Notes: generated by a model from the letters alone, not told the origin. A DNA stretch of 64,000 nucleotides from Leucobacter chromiireducens subsp. solipictus (GCF_016758195.1 NZ_QYAC01000003.1:186001-250000), one strand, 5' to 3'; shown: positions 1 through 7,092, counted from the stretch's first letter. Program-made: numbers and translations.

Positions 1-560
1 TGTTGGCGGTCGGTGGCCTCCTGCTGCTCGGGTCCACGATGTGGCCCGACGTAGTCGCGCGCCTCCTGCCCGGGGCGGCCGAGTTTCTGACTGGCGTGCG
101 ATCGGTGGTGTCCGCGGCGCTCCAGGACCCGGGGGCCGTGGTGGTGACGCCCAGCATCGCGGCGTGGGCCGGTGCCGGCCTGCTCGTGCTGCTCATCCTC
201 CTGCTGTGGTTTCTTGCCACGCGCGGCGGGGGACGCACGACGACCCTGCTTCGCGCGGCGGCAACAGCGGGGACGACGACGGTGGATCGGAGTGTCGCCG
301 CGGACATGCTGAACGAGGCCATGCGTGCGTGCCCGGGCGTGCTGGCGGTACAGCTGGGCGCCTACCGCGTGCGGCGCCAGCCCGCCCTGATCCTGCACGT
401 CACGACCCAGCGCGGAGCGGTGCTGTCCGAGGTCGTAGCTCGGGCCGAAACCGCAGTCGAGGAGTGGGACGCACTCATCGGAGCGCCGATGCCGGTGGTG
501 CTGCACCTGGCGGGACCCGGGCTCTGGCACCGCTGGCGCTCCGTGGTCCGCGTGCGTTGA
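1..560 (+). CDS. Membrane protein of the Asp23/AmaP type, 5' end probably outside the window
   Basis: The frame is open from the window edge to a stop at 558-560. A TTG at 3 could be a start, but the first residues already look like part of a hydrophobic segment, so the true start probably lies upstream. A second, strong membrane segment covers about residues 50-70 (LLVLLILLLW is its core). The soluble C-terminal ~110 residues carry an alternating hydrophobic pattern resembling Asp23 or AmaP-type membrane anchors. It is followed by an ECF sigma gene and two Asp23-like genes on the same strand, so it probably anchors or senses envelope stress with them. The family call rests on pattern and neighbours; no signature motif decides it. 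Confidence 0.55.
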   Translation, partial: LAVGGLLLLGSTMWPDVVARLLPGAAEFLTGVRSVVSAALQDPGAVVVTPSIAAWAGAGLLVLLILLLWFLATRGGGRTTTLLRAAATAGTTTVDRSVAADMLNEAMRACPGVLAVQLGAYRVRRQPALILHVTTQRGAVLSEVVARAETAVEEWDALIGAPMPVVLHLAGPGLWHRWRSVVRVR

Positions 561-656
561 TGCTCGGCGTACCCGGCCGGGTCCGTGCCCGGAACGTTCA
601 GGAACCCGGGAAAGAATGACGGTCCACACGTGGCGGACCTCTGTGAAGGGGGAGAC

Positions 657-1223
657 ATGGATGCCGAATCCCACGAAGACGCGCTGTCCGCAGCCGACGA
701 CGCGATCGTCGCGGGGCGTGCTGCAGACGGTGATACGGCGGCGTTTGCGGTGCTGGTGCGGCGGCACACGCCCATGATGCGGGCGTACGCGCGGCAGGTA
801 CTTCCCGGCACCGCCGATGTTGACGACGTGGTGCAGGAGGTCTGGGTCGTCGCCTGGCAGCGACTCGAGGAGCTCTCGGACCCCGGCAAGGTGCGGAGCT
901 GGCTCATGCGGATCACCGGGCGGACCGCGATCGACCGGATTCGCGCGACCCGGGTTCACCTCGACGTGGACGATGTGGAACCCCGCGCACCCGAGCGCAC
1001 CGCACCAGCGCGCATCGTGGAGGAGCGAAGCGGCACCGCCGCGCTCCGGGCCGCACTGCACGAGCTCCCGGACGCGCAACGTGCGTGTTGGGCGCTTCGA
1101 GAGATTGGAGGGTACCGCTATGAGGAGATCGCGGACGAACTTGACGTCTCCGTTTCGACGGTGCGCGGCCTGCTGGCGCGCGCCCGGAAGTTCCTCTTGG
1201 TCCGGATGGAGGAGTGGCGATGA
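657..1223 (+). CDS. ECF-family RNA polymerase sigma factor
   Basis: This 188-residue protein has the two-domain layout of an ECF sigma factor. Region 2 spans about residues 25-95 and includes DVDDVVQEVWVVAWQ and a WLMRITGRTAIDRIRA helix for -10 recognition. Region 4 spans about residues 130-185 and contains the helix-turn-helix YEEIADELDVSVSTVRGLL that would read the -35. I chose the ATG at 657 because AAGGGGGA sits just upstream at 645-652; an in-frame upstream start at 585 would add 24 residues that do not resemble the family. The stop overlaps the next start as ATGA (1220-1223), so translation is probably coupled. No zinc-binding anti-sigma gene follows, but the next protein begins with a helical segment that could serve that role. 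Confidence 0.9.
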   Translation: MDAESHEDALSAADDAIVAGRAADGDTAAFAVLVRRHTPMMRAYARQVLPGTADVDDVVQEVWVVAWQRLEELSDPGKVRSWLMRITGRTAIDRIRATRVHLDVDDVEPRAPERTAPARIVEERSGTAALRAALHELPDAQRACWALREIGGYRYEEIADELDVSVSTVRGLLARARKFLLVRMEEWR

Positions 1224-1906
1224 CTGTGGATGATGGCCGGGATACCCCGGACGTGACGCCCGGTGCCTTCGACGACCTCGACGGACACACCCTCGAGGAG
1301 TTGGCCGAGTATCTGGACGCCGGGCGCATGCCCCCGAACCCCGCGATCGAAGCCTCACCCGGGTGCCAACTTGCGCTGGAATCGCTGGGCAGGCTCCGCG
1401 GCTTCACGGCGGCGGCGCTCGCCGCAGAGGCTGCTGCCGAGCCGACGCCTGACGAGGACTGGGTGCAGAGCATTCTCACGGGGATCGCTCATGATGTCCG
1501 GGCTGGCCGGCGCATCCCCATTGCGCCGGCCGAGCCGGACCTCGAGGTGGTCGAGCGGGACCCGGGCAGTGACGACGGCACGGCGGTGACGAGCCCCCCG
1601 GACGGGCAGCTGGGAATGACCGAGGGAGCGGTACGCGGGGTGATCCGGTCCGCGGAAGCCGCGGTGCCTGGGCTGCTCATCGGTCGTTGCCGCTTCGACG
1701 GTGCGATCACCGAGTGGGGCGCACCCACTCGGGTATCACTTGAGGTGAGCGTGCGCTACGGGGTGCCGATTCCCGCGGGGGTCGCCCGGCTGCGCGCAGA
1801 GGTCGCCGCGCGCTTGGCGCAGCACACGGAGCTCAACGTCTCGGGCGTGGACATTCGGGTGCGCGACGTGCAGTGGACCCCGCGCCGAGCGGAGGAGGAC
1901 GCATGA
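1220..1906 (+). CDS. Asp23/Gls24-family protein with an anti-sigma-like N-terminus
   Basis: The protein has 228 residues. The C-terminal part, about 130-225, shows the Asp23/Gls24 pattern: an amphipathic helix, VPGLLIGRC, strands ending in YGVPIP, then a helix and VSGVDIRVRDV. Asp23 proteins are cytosolic or membrane-tethered factors of envelope and alkaline stress. Residues about 18-75 (with LEELAEYLDAGRMPPN and a following SPGCQLAL) resemble the helix and Cys layout of anti-sigma domains, but only one Cys of the usual zinc set is present. The ATG at 1220 follows GGAGGA and overlaps the sigma stop. Pairing an anti-sigma-like segment with Asp23 suggests it restrains the preceding sigma factor; that is inference. 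Confidence 0.7.
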   Translation: MTVDDGRDTPDVTPGAFDDLDGHTLEELAEYLDAGRMPPNPAIEASPGCQLALESLGRLRGFTAAALAAEAAAEPTPDEDWVQSILTGIAHDVRAGRRIPIAPAEPDLEVVERDPGSDDGTAVTSPPDGQLGMTEGAVRGVIRSAEAAVPGLLIGRCRFDGAITEWGAPTRVSLEVSVRYGVPIPAGVARLRAEVAARLAQHTELNVSGVDIRVRDVQWTPRRAEEDA

Positions 1907-2241
1907 CCGAGGAGCTGCGCCACGTGCGTTCCCTGATCGATGCGCGAGTGCGGGCGGTGCCCGGCGTCGTGGCGCTGTACCCGCCGAGCTCCGCCGCGGT
2001 GCACGCCCTCACGGCAGGGGCCGCGCCGGCTCTCGGTACGCCGGATCCCGGATCCCCGGTACGGGTGCGGGCAGACGGAGAGGCGTTCCTCGTTGAGGTC
2101 GCGCTGGGCGTCGGAACGACCGCCGCGACGCCGCGGGTCGTGCGGGCTGCGTATGCCGCGATCCGCGCCGCGCTCACCGAGTGGGGTGCGGGCGAGGCGC
2201 GCATTGAGGTCACGGCCGTGCACGTGGAACCCGGCGCGTAG
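1903..2241 (+). CDS. Small Asp23-like protein
   Basis: This 112-residue soluble protein is the last gene of the sigma/Asp23 operon. Its ATG overlaps the preceding stop as ATGA and follows GGAGGAGGA. It has VRAVPGVVALYPP near the N-terminus and two hydrophobic strands later (EAFLVEVALGV and ARIEVTAVHVEP), which echo the Asp23 fold without the full motif set. No membrane segment or signal peptide is visible. It probably partners the longer Asp23 protein upstream. The family assignment is by similarity of pattern and by position only. Confidence 0.6.
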   Translation: MTEELRHVRSLIDARVRAVPGVVALYPPSSAAVHALTAGAAPALGTPDPGSPVRVRADGEAFLVEVALGVGTTAATPRVVRAAYAAIRAALTEWGAGEARIEVTAVHVEPGA

Positions 2242-2247
2242 CGGGCA

Positions 2248-2292
2248 GCGCGGCGGGGCCCCGGGGTGGATTTTCCCGGGGCCCCGCCGCGC
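2248..2292. terminator. 18-bp perfect hairpin between converging genes
   Basis: Arms 2248-2265 and 2275-2292 are perfectly complementary with a 9-nt loop. It begins seven bases after the Asp23 operon stop and faces the end of the leftward dsbA transcript, so it can serve both directions. There is no clear T-tract. Confidence 0.75.
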
Positions 2293-2306
2293 GGCTCGTC
2301 CCGCGG

Positions 2307-2477
2307 CTACTCCGTCGTGTCGGGAGCGACGGGCGCCGTCGCGGCGCCGGGCATGGCGCACACGTCTCCCTCGCAGACGCCGACGCCGGTGGCGCCCAGC
2401 ATGGTGAACGGTGCGGGGGTCTCGGGAAGCTGCTCCGGGTCCGGCGTGGCCGCGGCCGTGTGCCCTGCGGCGCTCAC
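2307..2477 (-). CDS. Hypothetical 56-residue protein coupled to the DsbA-family gene
   Basis: A GTG start at 2477 overlaps the TGA of the DsbA-family gene as GTGA, and the frame runs to a TAG at 2307-2309, just before the shared hairpin. The product is Ala/Pro/Thr-rich with a central MLGATGVGVCEGDVCAMPG segment holding two cysteines in C-x4-C spacing. There is no membrane helix or signal peptide. The overlapping start, and placement behind a thiol-disulfide oxidoreductase, suggest a small thiol partner or substrate. I do not recognise the family. It could be spurious, but the coupled start and the ordered Cys pair argue for a gene. Confidence 0.5.
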   Translation of the reverse strand: MSAAGHTAAATPDPEQLPETPAPFTMLGATGVGVCEGDVCAMPGAATAPVAPDTTE

Positions 2478-3124
2478 GCGGACACCCGCTCGTCGCGCAC
2501 CTGCGTCAGCGCACGCGCAAAGGTCTCGGGTTCTTGGGCCCCGGAGATCGCGTATTTGCCGTCGAGCACGAAGAAGGGGACGCCCTGGATCCCGTAGTTC
2601 TGGGCTTGCTGTACGTCGGCTTCGACCGCGGCCAGGTGTTCATCTGCGGTGAGCGAGCGCACCACGTCGGAGCGGTCGAGGCCGACTTCTGCGGCAAGAT
2701 CCGCGAGTTGTTCGATGTCGCCGACATGCATCCCGTCCGTGAAGTACGCGGACATGAGCCGTTCCTTCATCTCCGCCTGCAGGCCGTGCTGTTTGGCGTA
2801 GTGCAGCAGCTGGTGCGCGGTGCGGGTGCGGGGGCCCTGGACACGGGAATAGTCCATGGTGATGCCGACCTGCGCGGCCGCATCGACGACCCGCTGGCCC
2901 ATCTCTTCCGCGTGCTGTGGGGTGACCCCCATCTTCTGGGCGAGCTTCTCGGTGTGTGCGCCCGGTGCCTCGTCGGTGGCGTGCGGATCGAGTTCAAAGG
3001 AGTGGTAGGTGATCTCGACGGGGATCCCGGTGCTGGAGATCGCGGCCTCGAGCTTGCGCTTCCCGATGTAGCAGAACGGGCACGCGATGTCGGACCAGAT
3101 ATCGACGGGAATAGGGGCGGTCAT
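2474..3124 (-). CDS. DsbA-family (FrnE-like) oxidoreductase
   Basis: The 216-residue cytoplasmic protein has the thioredoxin fold with a CPFC active site at about residues 15-18 (WSDIACPFCYIGKRKLE). The helical insertion and the late cis-proline strand GIQGVPFFVLDGKYAISGAQ are typical of the FrnE/DsbA-like subfamily (2-hydroxychromene-2-carboxylate isomerase relatives). Such proteins oxidise or isomerise thiols and support oxidative-stress tolerance. No signal peptide is present, so it acts in the cytosol. I chose the ATG at 3124, where the family-like MTAPIPVDIWSD begins; a longer in-frame start would add unrelated residues. It is divergent from a MarR gene with a palindrome between them, which suggests MarR control. 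Confidence 0.85.
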   Translation of the reverse strand: MTAPIPVDIWSDIACPFCYIGKRKLEAAISSTGIPVEITYHSFELDPHATDEAPGAHTEKLAQKMGVTPQHAEEMGQRVVDAAAQVGITMDYSRVQGPRTRTAHQLLHYAKQHGLQAEMKERLMSAYFTDGMHVGDIEQLADLAAEVGLDRSDVVRSLTADEHLAAVEADVQQAQNYGIQGVPFFVLDGKYAISGAQEPETFARALTQVRDERVSA

Positions 3125-3145
3125 CTCGGCCTCGATTCGGAGAGG

Positions 3146-3164
3146 AATATGTATAATACATATT
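3146..3164. promoter_or_regulatory. Perfect 19-bp palindrome, probable MarR operator
   Basis: AATATGTAT and ATACATATT flank a single central A, making a perfect inverted repeat in otherwise GC-rich DNA. TATAAT, a perfect -10, lies inside it at 3152-3157 on the plus strand. It sits between the DsbA-family gene and the MarR gene. A bound MarR dimer would block the plus-strand promoter and probably also the leftward one. Confidence 0.7.
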
Positions 3165-3221
3165 GATTGTATCCTACAACTTCCGTGCACGGGCAGGCCC
3201 GAACGTGGAGAGGGGCCTCAC

Positions 3222-3719
3222 GTGGTGACACCAACGATTGCGACGCTCGAACTTGAGGCAATGCTGCTTGCTCGGCACCTCACGCTCGCGGCGAACCGGT
3301 GCGAGGGAAACTCGCTTGATCGCAGCGCGTACACGATCCTCAGCTGCCTCACCTGCGGCGGGTCACTGACGCTGGCGCAGCTCAGCGACGCGATCGGGCT
3401 TGAGATGTCGACGCTGCACCGGCAGACCGCCGCCATGCTGCGGAGCGGGCTGATCGAGCGGATCCCGGACCCGGAGGGCGGGATCGCGCGCAAATTTGTG
3501 GTGACTGCCGAGGGGGAGCAGCAGCTCGCCGCCGCCTGCCGGGAGAACATGGGTCGCCTGATGCGCGCCACGCAGGACTGGAGTCCCGAGGATCTGAGCA
3601 CCTTTGCGAGCTACCTGACCCGCTTCAATCAGGCGATCGAGGCGGCCGATCAGCGCCCGTGGCCGCGACCGTTCGCCGCCTCGCGCCGAGCGGACGCGGA
3701 TCTCGCTCCCTCCGTGTAG
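3222..3719 (+). CDS. MarR-family transcriptional regulator
   Basis: This 165-residue winged-helix protein carries LTLAQLSDAIGLEMSTLHRQTAAML as recognition region and a wing with ERIPDPEGGIARKFVVTAEG, the usual MarR layout. Two adjacent GTG codons (3222, 3225) follow GGAGAGGGG at 3207-3214; 3222 gives the better spacing. The C-terminus is about 20 residues longer than typical and rich in Arg and Ala. It is divergent from the DsbA-family gene and probably represses it and itself through the palindrome at 3146-3164. The ligand or redox signal is unknown. One cysteine pair (SCLTCGG) near residue 45 could be a thiol sensor. Confidence 0.85.
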   Translation: MVTPTIATLELEAMLLARHLTLAANRCEGNSLDRSAYTILSCLTCGGSLTLAQLSDAIGLEMSTLHRQTAAMLRSGLIERIPDPEGGIARKFVVTAEGEQQLAAACRENMGRLMRATQDWSPEDLSTFASYLTRFNQAIEAADQRPWPRPFAASRRADADLAPSV

Positions 3720-3874
3720 CGTGCCCGCGACACGGCGACGCGGCGGCGCTCGGTGCTCGCCGGGTGTCGTGTGCGTCGCACCGATGCTGCCGCCTAGCGC
3801 GATGCGGGGGATCGCGCACCCATGAGATTGTCAGCTGTGGGCGGAATGGATGGGCGCGAGATCTGTTGAAATAG

Positions 3875-3886
3875 ATGCAAGTGCAT
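3875..3886. promoter_or_regulatory. ATGCA-AG-TGCAT palindrome, candidate operator of the FMN reductase gene
   Basis: The inverted repeat lies 24 bp ahead of the FMN reductase start in a short AT-rich patch (TTGAAATAGATGCAAGTGCA). The form and position fit a MarR-type operator, but no regulator gene is adjacent on that side. Confidence 0.4.
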
Positions 3887-3909
3887 TTACTTCGAGAGGA
3901 TTCACCGTT

Positions 3910-4482
3910 ATGGCAACACTGAACGTCGGCTTCCTGGTTGGCAGCATCTCTTTGACCTCCATCAACCGTCGCCTGTCTCGGGCGCTCGTGGCGCTCGCCC
4001 CGCAGGCGGGACTGACCCTGACAGAGATCCCCATCGCCGGGCTGCCGTTCTACTCGGCCGATCACGACGGCGGCATCCCCGCCGAGGCCGCGGAGTTCAA
4101 GCAGGCCATCGAATCGGTCGACGCGGTGGTCATCGTCTCGCCCGAGTACAACCGCTCGGTTCCGGGGGTGCTCAAGAACGCGCTCGATATGGCGAGCCGC
4201 CCGTGGGGGCAGAACAGCTTCGGGGGCAAGCCGACCGCGGTGATCGGTGCCTCGATCGGGCAGATCGCCACCGCGGCGGGCCAGCAGCACCTGCGGCAGA
4301 TCCTGTCCTTCCTGGACTCGCCCACTATGGGGCAGCCGGAGGCCTACGTGCAGATGCACGAGGGGCTGATCACGGACGCCGGTGAGGTCACGGATGAGTC
4401 GACCGCCGAGTTCCTGCTTGCCTGGCTCCGTGCCGTGCAGGCGCACGTGGCCAAGCAGATTGCGGGCGCGAACGCCGCGTAA
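3910..4482 (+). CDS. NAD(P)H-dependent FMN reductase
   Basis: The 190-residue protein is a flavodoxin-like NADPH-dependent FMN reductase of the azoreductase/chromate and quinone reductase group. Near the N-terminus, VGSISLTSINRRLSRAL is the FMN phosphate loop. VVIVSPEYNRSVPGVLKNALD is the diagnostic flavin and dimer motif, with KPTAVIGAS following. It would pass electrons from NAD(P)H through FMN to quinones, azo dyes or metal oxyanions. I start at the ATG at 3910 behind AGAGGA; an upstream in-frame ATG at 3850 would cover the operator-like palindrome. Neighbours suggest a redox or electrophile stress role. Confidence 0.9.
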   Translation: MATLNVGFLVGSISLTSINRRLSRALVALAPQAGLTLTEIPIAGLPFYSADHDGGIPAEAAEFKQAIESVDAVVIVSPEYNRSVPGVLKNALDMASRPWGQNSFGGKPTAVIGASIGQIATAAGQQHLRQILSFLDSPTMGQPEAYVQMHEGLITDAGEVTDESTAEFLLAWLRAVQAHVAKQIAGANAA

Positions 4483-4516
4483 CTGAGCGGCGCTCGGGGT
4501 GCCGCTTCGGGCAGGG

Positions 4517-4544
4517 AGGGGCTCGGCCGTTGGGCCGGGCCCCT
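4517..4544. terminator. Hairpin between converging genes
   Basis: Arms 4517-4528 and 4533-4544 pair with one G-U and a GTTG loop. It lies between the FMN reductase stop and the stop of the leftward MFS gene, so it can end both transcripts. Confidence 0.6.
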
Positions 4545-4552
4545 TCGTCGTG

Positions 4553-5980
4553 TTAGCGCGCGACTGCGGCCCGATCGCGCCCGGCCACCACAAATGTGAC
4601 GACGGCCGCCGTAGCGAGGATCGCGGCCCCGACGCTGCCCGCCGTCGCGAAGCCGGCGACGACCGAGGCACCGGCCGTGTGTCCCGCGCCAGCGGCCGCG
4701 GCCGTCGCCGTGGCGGCAACGCTGCCGAGCAGGGCCATGCCCAGGGAGGAACCGACCTGCTGGGCGGTGCTCGCTACCGCTCCGGCGGCGCCGGAAGCGG
4801 GTCCCGCCTGGTACGTCGCGGCGCTCTGCGCGGTGGGCTGCACGGACGCGGTGCCGATGCCGAGGAGGAGGAGCACCGGCAGCACCTGCATCCAGGAGGC
4901 GTCGGAGTGGAGCAGGGAGAGGAGGACGAGCGCCGTGGCGATGACGAGCAGGCCCGCGGAAATGAGCACGCGCGGGGCCACGCGTGCCTGGAGTGGCCGG
5001 ATGGCGCGCACGGTCACGAGGATCGCCAGCGTGTAGGGGAGGAAGGCGAGTCCCGACAGCAGTGGGGTCAGGCCGACGATCTGCTGGAGGAACACGCTCA
5101 GGAACAGGAACACCGGCATGATGGCAATGCCCCACGACAGCATGGCGAGGAACGCCGCCGAGCGACGGCGTTCGGCGAAGAGCGTGAGGGGCATGAGGGG
5201 GGCCGGGGCTCGGTGCTGCCGCCACACAAAACCGAGGAGCGCGATGGTGCCGACCGTGAAGAGCCCCAGGGTGGCGGGCGCGGTCCAGCCCGAGGTCTCG
5301 CTGCTCGTGAACCCGAGGGTGAGTGCGGTAAGCCCGAGTGCGCTGAGCGCGCCGCCGAGGAGGTCGACGCGACCGCGGTGCGCCGGATCGGCGGGCAGTG
5401 CGATCAGGAGACCAATCGCGGCCGCGAGTGCGATCGGCACGTTGATGAACATGGCAGACCGCCACCCCCAGCTGTCCGTGAGGATCCCGCCGACCACGAC
5501 GCCGACGCCGGAGCCCGCGCCCATGATAGTGCCGAAGATGCCGAACGCCTTCGCGCGGTCGGGGCCCGCGGGGAACGTGAGCGACATGAGGGCGAGCGCG
5601 GCCGGGGCGATGAGTGCGCTGAAGACGCCCTGCAGGGCGCGTGCGGCGAGCAGCGTCTCCGGGTTTGGGGCGAGCCCGCCGAGGATCGAGGCGAGGGTGA
5701 ACCCTGCCAGGCCGATGAGCAGAGCCCGGCGACGCCCGATGGTGTCGGCCACGCGACCTCCCAGGAGGAGGAGCGCGCCGAAGGCCAGGAGGTAGATCGT
5801 GATCACCCATTGGCGTTGCGTGTCGGTCAGCCCCAGGTCCGCCTGCGCCGACGGCACCGCAATGTTCATGACCGTCGAGACCACCACCATCATGAGCTGG
5901 GTCAGAGAGATCCAACTCAGCGCCCACCAGCGGGCCGAGTGTGCGGGCGGGGGTGTGGTCGGGGGAGCGGTATCGGGCAT
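4553..5980 (-). CDS. MFS exporter, DHA2 (EmrB/QacA) type
   Basis: This protein of about 475 residues has roughly 14 hydrophobic segments, typical of the DHA2 drug:proton antiporter branch. Characteristic motifs are the cytoplasmic-loop motif LGGRVADTIGRRRALLIGL after the second segment and the antiporter motif C region near GIFGTIMGAGSGVGVVVGG. It probably exports a toxic compound. Two close ATGs exist; 5980 is preceded by AGGA at good spacing, while 5986 (two residues longer) has no room for a ribosome site. It is divergent from a MarR gene with two matching 17-bp operators between them, so it is very probably repressed by that MarR protein until its ligand appears. Confidence 0.88.
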   Translation of the reverse strand: MPDTAPPTTPPPAHSARWWALSWISLTQLMMVVVSTVMNIAVPSAQADLGLTDTQRQWVITIYLLAFGALLLLGGRVADTIGRRRALLIGLAGFTLASILGGLAPNPETLLAARALQGVFSALIAPAALALMSLTFPAGPDRAKAFGIFGTIMGAGSGVGVVVGGILTDSWGWRSAMFINVPIALAAAIGLLIALPADPAHRGRVDLLGGALSALGLTALTLGFTSSETSGWTAPATLGLFTVGTIALLGFVWRQHRAPAPLMPLTLFAERRRSAAFLAMLSWGIAIMPVFLFLSVFLQQIVGLTPLLSGLAFLPYTLAILVTVRAIRPLQARVAPRVLISAGLLVIATALVLLSLLHSDASWMQVLPVLLLLGIGTASVQPTAQSAATYQAGPASGAAGAVASTAQQVGSSLGMALLGSVAATATAAAAGAGHTAGASVVAGFATAGSVGAAILATAAVVTFVVAGRDRAAVAR

Positions 5981-6007
5981 GGCCATCCTGGGGTGAGGAG
6001 CGTAATT

Positions 6008-6024
6008 CGTTGGTGGCACCAACG
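6008..6024. promoter_or_regulatory. MarR operator 1, CGTTGG-N5-CCAACG
   Basis: CGTTGGTGGCACCAACG is a perfect 17-bp palindrome. It is nearer the MFS gene and shares its outer arms with the second site 27 bp away. Confidence 0.75.
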
Positions 6025-6034
6025 GTATCACAAC

Positions 6035-6051
6035 CGTTGGGAGCGCCAACG
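6035..6051. promoter_or_regulatory. MarR operator 2, CGTTGG-N5-CCAACG
   Basis: CGTTGGGAGCGCCAACG repeats the arms of operator 1. It overlaps the -35 candidate TTGGGA (6038-6043) of the MarR promoter, so occupancy should cause autorepression. Confidence 0.75.
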
Positions 6052-6066
6052 ATTGCCGCGTACACT
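6038..6066 (+). promoter_or_regulatory. Promoter of the MarR gene, leaderless type
   Basis: TTGGGA (6038-6043) and TACACT (6061-6066) are separated by 17 bp. The predicted start site falls on or next to the ATG at 6073, giving a leaderless mRNA. Confidence 0.65.
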
Positions 6067-6072
6067 GGGGGG

Positions 6073-6546
6073 ATGGACGCGAGCGTGCAGGCTGAGGGTT
6101 GGGAACCGACGCAACTTCGGCAGACGCCGAGCTGGCTCATCGCGCAGGCGGCGACGCTCACGAATCGGCGGGTGGTGGCTGCGTACGCGGAAGTGGGTGC
6201 GACGCGCTATCAATACGCGGCGCTGAGTGCGCTCCGAGAGTTGGGGACGGCGACCCAGGCCGAACTGGGGCGCTACTGCCATGTCGACCGGAGTGACACC
6301 GCGGGTGCCCTGGCTGAGCTTGAAGGTGAAGGGTATGTGAAGCGCCGCCCCAACCCGCTGGATCGGCGACAGAACCTCGTGTCGCTGACGCCGCGCGGCG
6401 TGACGCGCCATGAGGCGATCGCTGCGGCGCTCATTCGGGCACAGGATGCGCTTCTGGCCGGGCTCAGCGCCGCGGAGCGGCGGGAATTCACCCGACTGTT
6501 GCGCGCGGTCGTGGATGCTGATGAGGACGGCGGTGTCCGCGCGTAG
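6073..6546 (+). CDS. MarR-family transcriptional regulator of the MFS exporter
   Basis: The 157-residue protein has the MarR winged helix: ATQAELGRYCHVDRSDTAG as recognition helix and KRRPNPLDRRQNLVSLTPRG as the wing with its conserved Asp-Arg-Arg. The ATG at 6073 follows a run of G only, and the -10 TACACT ends six bases before it, so a leaderless transcript is more likely than ribosome-site initiation. Two CGTTGG-N5-CCAACG sites fill the gap to the divergent MFS gene, the classic arrangement for a MarR repressor that releases an efflux pump on ligand binding. Ligand unknown. Confidence 0.88.
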   Translation: MDASVQAEGWEPTQLRQTPSWLIAQAATLTNRRVVAAYAEVGATRYQYAALSALRELGTATQAELGRYCHVDRSDTAGALAELEGEGYVKRRPNPLDRRQNLVSLTPRGVTRHEAIAAALIRAQDALLAGLSAAERREFTRLLRAVVDADEDGGVRA

Positions 6547-6614
6547 GGGCGCGGCGTCGCGCTCGGGCGGGTGGCCGGGCGGAGCGTGTGGGGCGGAAAA
6601 TTTCGCGTTGCTAA

Positions 6615-6631
6615 ATACCCTAGGGGGGTAT
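6615..6631. promoter_or_regulatory. CsoR-like copper operator 1
   Basis: ATACCC-TAGGG-GGGTAT is the TACCC/GGGTA inverted arrangement bound by CsoR-family copper repressors. A candidate -10 (TATACA, 6629-6634) overlaps its right end. No csoR gene lies in the window. Confidence 0.65.
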
Positions 6632-6643
6632 ACAGTGGTGGCT

Positions 6644-6662
6644 GTACACCCCCCTGGGGTAT
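6644..6662. promoter_or_regulatory. CsoR-like copper operator 2
   Basis: GTACACCCCCCTGGGGTAT is a second, weaker TACCCC/GGGGTA-type site, 24 bp ahead of the copZ start. Two sites suggest tighter repression. Confidence 0.55.
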
Positions 6663-6685
6663 CAATCGTGAATGGAGGCCGCGTG

Positions 6686-6898
6686 ATGACGACAAACGAA
6701 TACCAGGTAACCGGGATGACGTGCGGGCACTGCGAGCTGTCGATTCGGGAGGAAGTCTCTGAGATTCCCGGTGTCGAGGCTATTGAGGTGAGCGCGCAGA
6801 CCGGCAGGCTCTCCGTGACCAGCGACGCAGAGGTCACCGATGCCCAGGTCCTCGCCGCGGTGACCGAGGCTGGGTACTCCGCGGTTCGCGCCTCATGA
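6686..6898 (+). CDS. copZ: Copper chaperone, HMA domain (CopZ)
   Basis: This 70-residue protein is a single heavy-metal-associated domain. The Cu(I)-binding loop GMTCGHC lies at about residues 10-16, and VTEAGYSAVRAS forms the final strand. CopZ carries Cu(I) in the cytosol to the CopA ATPase. The ATG at 6686 follows GGAGG (6674-6678). It is the first gene of an operon with a small membrane peptide, copA and a YHS protein, behind two CsoR-like operators, so it should be induced by copper. Confidence 0.92.
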   Translation: MTTNEYQVTGMTCGHCELSIREEVSEIPGVEAIEVSAQTGRLSVTSDAEVTDAQVLAAVTEAGYSAVRAS

Positions 6899-7035
6899 AC
6901 GCCGGAGCGCGCCTCGGCCTCTACGGCATCGGGCTGGTCGTCGCGTTCGTGGCGGCCTACTTCATCGCCGGCGCGGTGGTCCCCGCCGAATTTGTTGCGG
7001 ACTGGACGCAGCAGGCGCACACCCCGTCCCACTAA
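6895..7035 (+). CDS. Small single-span membrane protein of the copper operon
   Basis: The ATG overlaps the copZ stop as ATGA, and the frame ends at a TAA at 7033-7035, giving 46 residues. Residues about 7-30 form one membrane helix (GLYGIGLVVAFVAAYFIAGA), followed by VVPAEFVADWTQQAHTPSH with terminal histidines. Its start resembles the N-terminus of larger membrane-anchored proteins that I recall beside copZ and copA in other actinobacteria. Here the soluble domain is absent, so it may be a shortened relative. It may help CopA or periplasmic copper handling. The gene call is strong from coupling and topology; the role is unknown. Confidence 0.65.
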   Translation: MNAGARLGLYGIGLVVAFVAAYFIAGAVVPAEFVADWTQQAHTPSH

Positions 7036-7092
7036 CGATCGTTCCGCACGAAGCGTGCGGCCCACCGGCCCACGCAGAAAGGCACTCACACC

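Noticed and set aside
4344..6226. Long frames on both strands over the MFS gene at 4553
   Set aside because: They are shadows of the DHA2 exporter, which has clear membrane segments and motifs.
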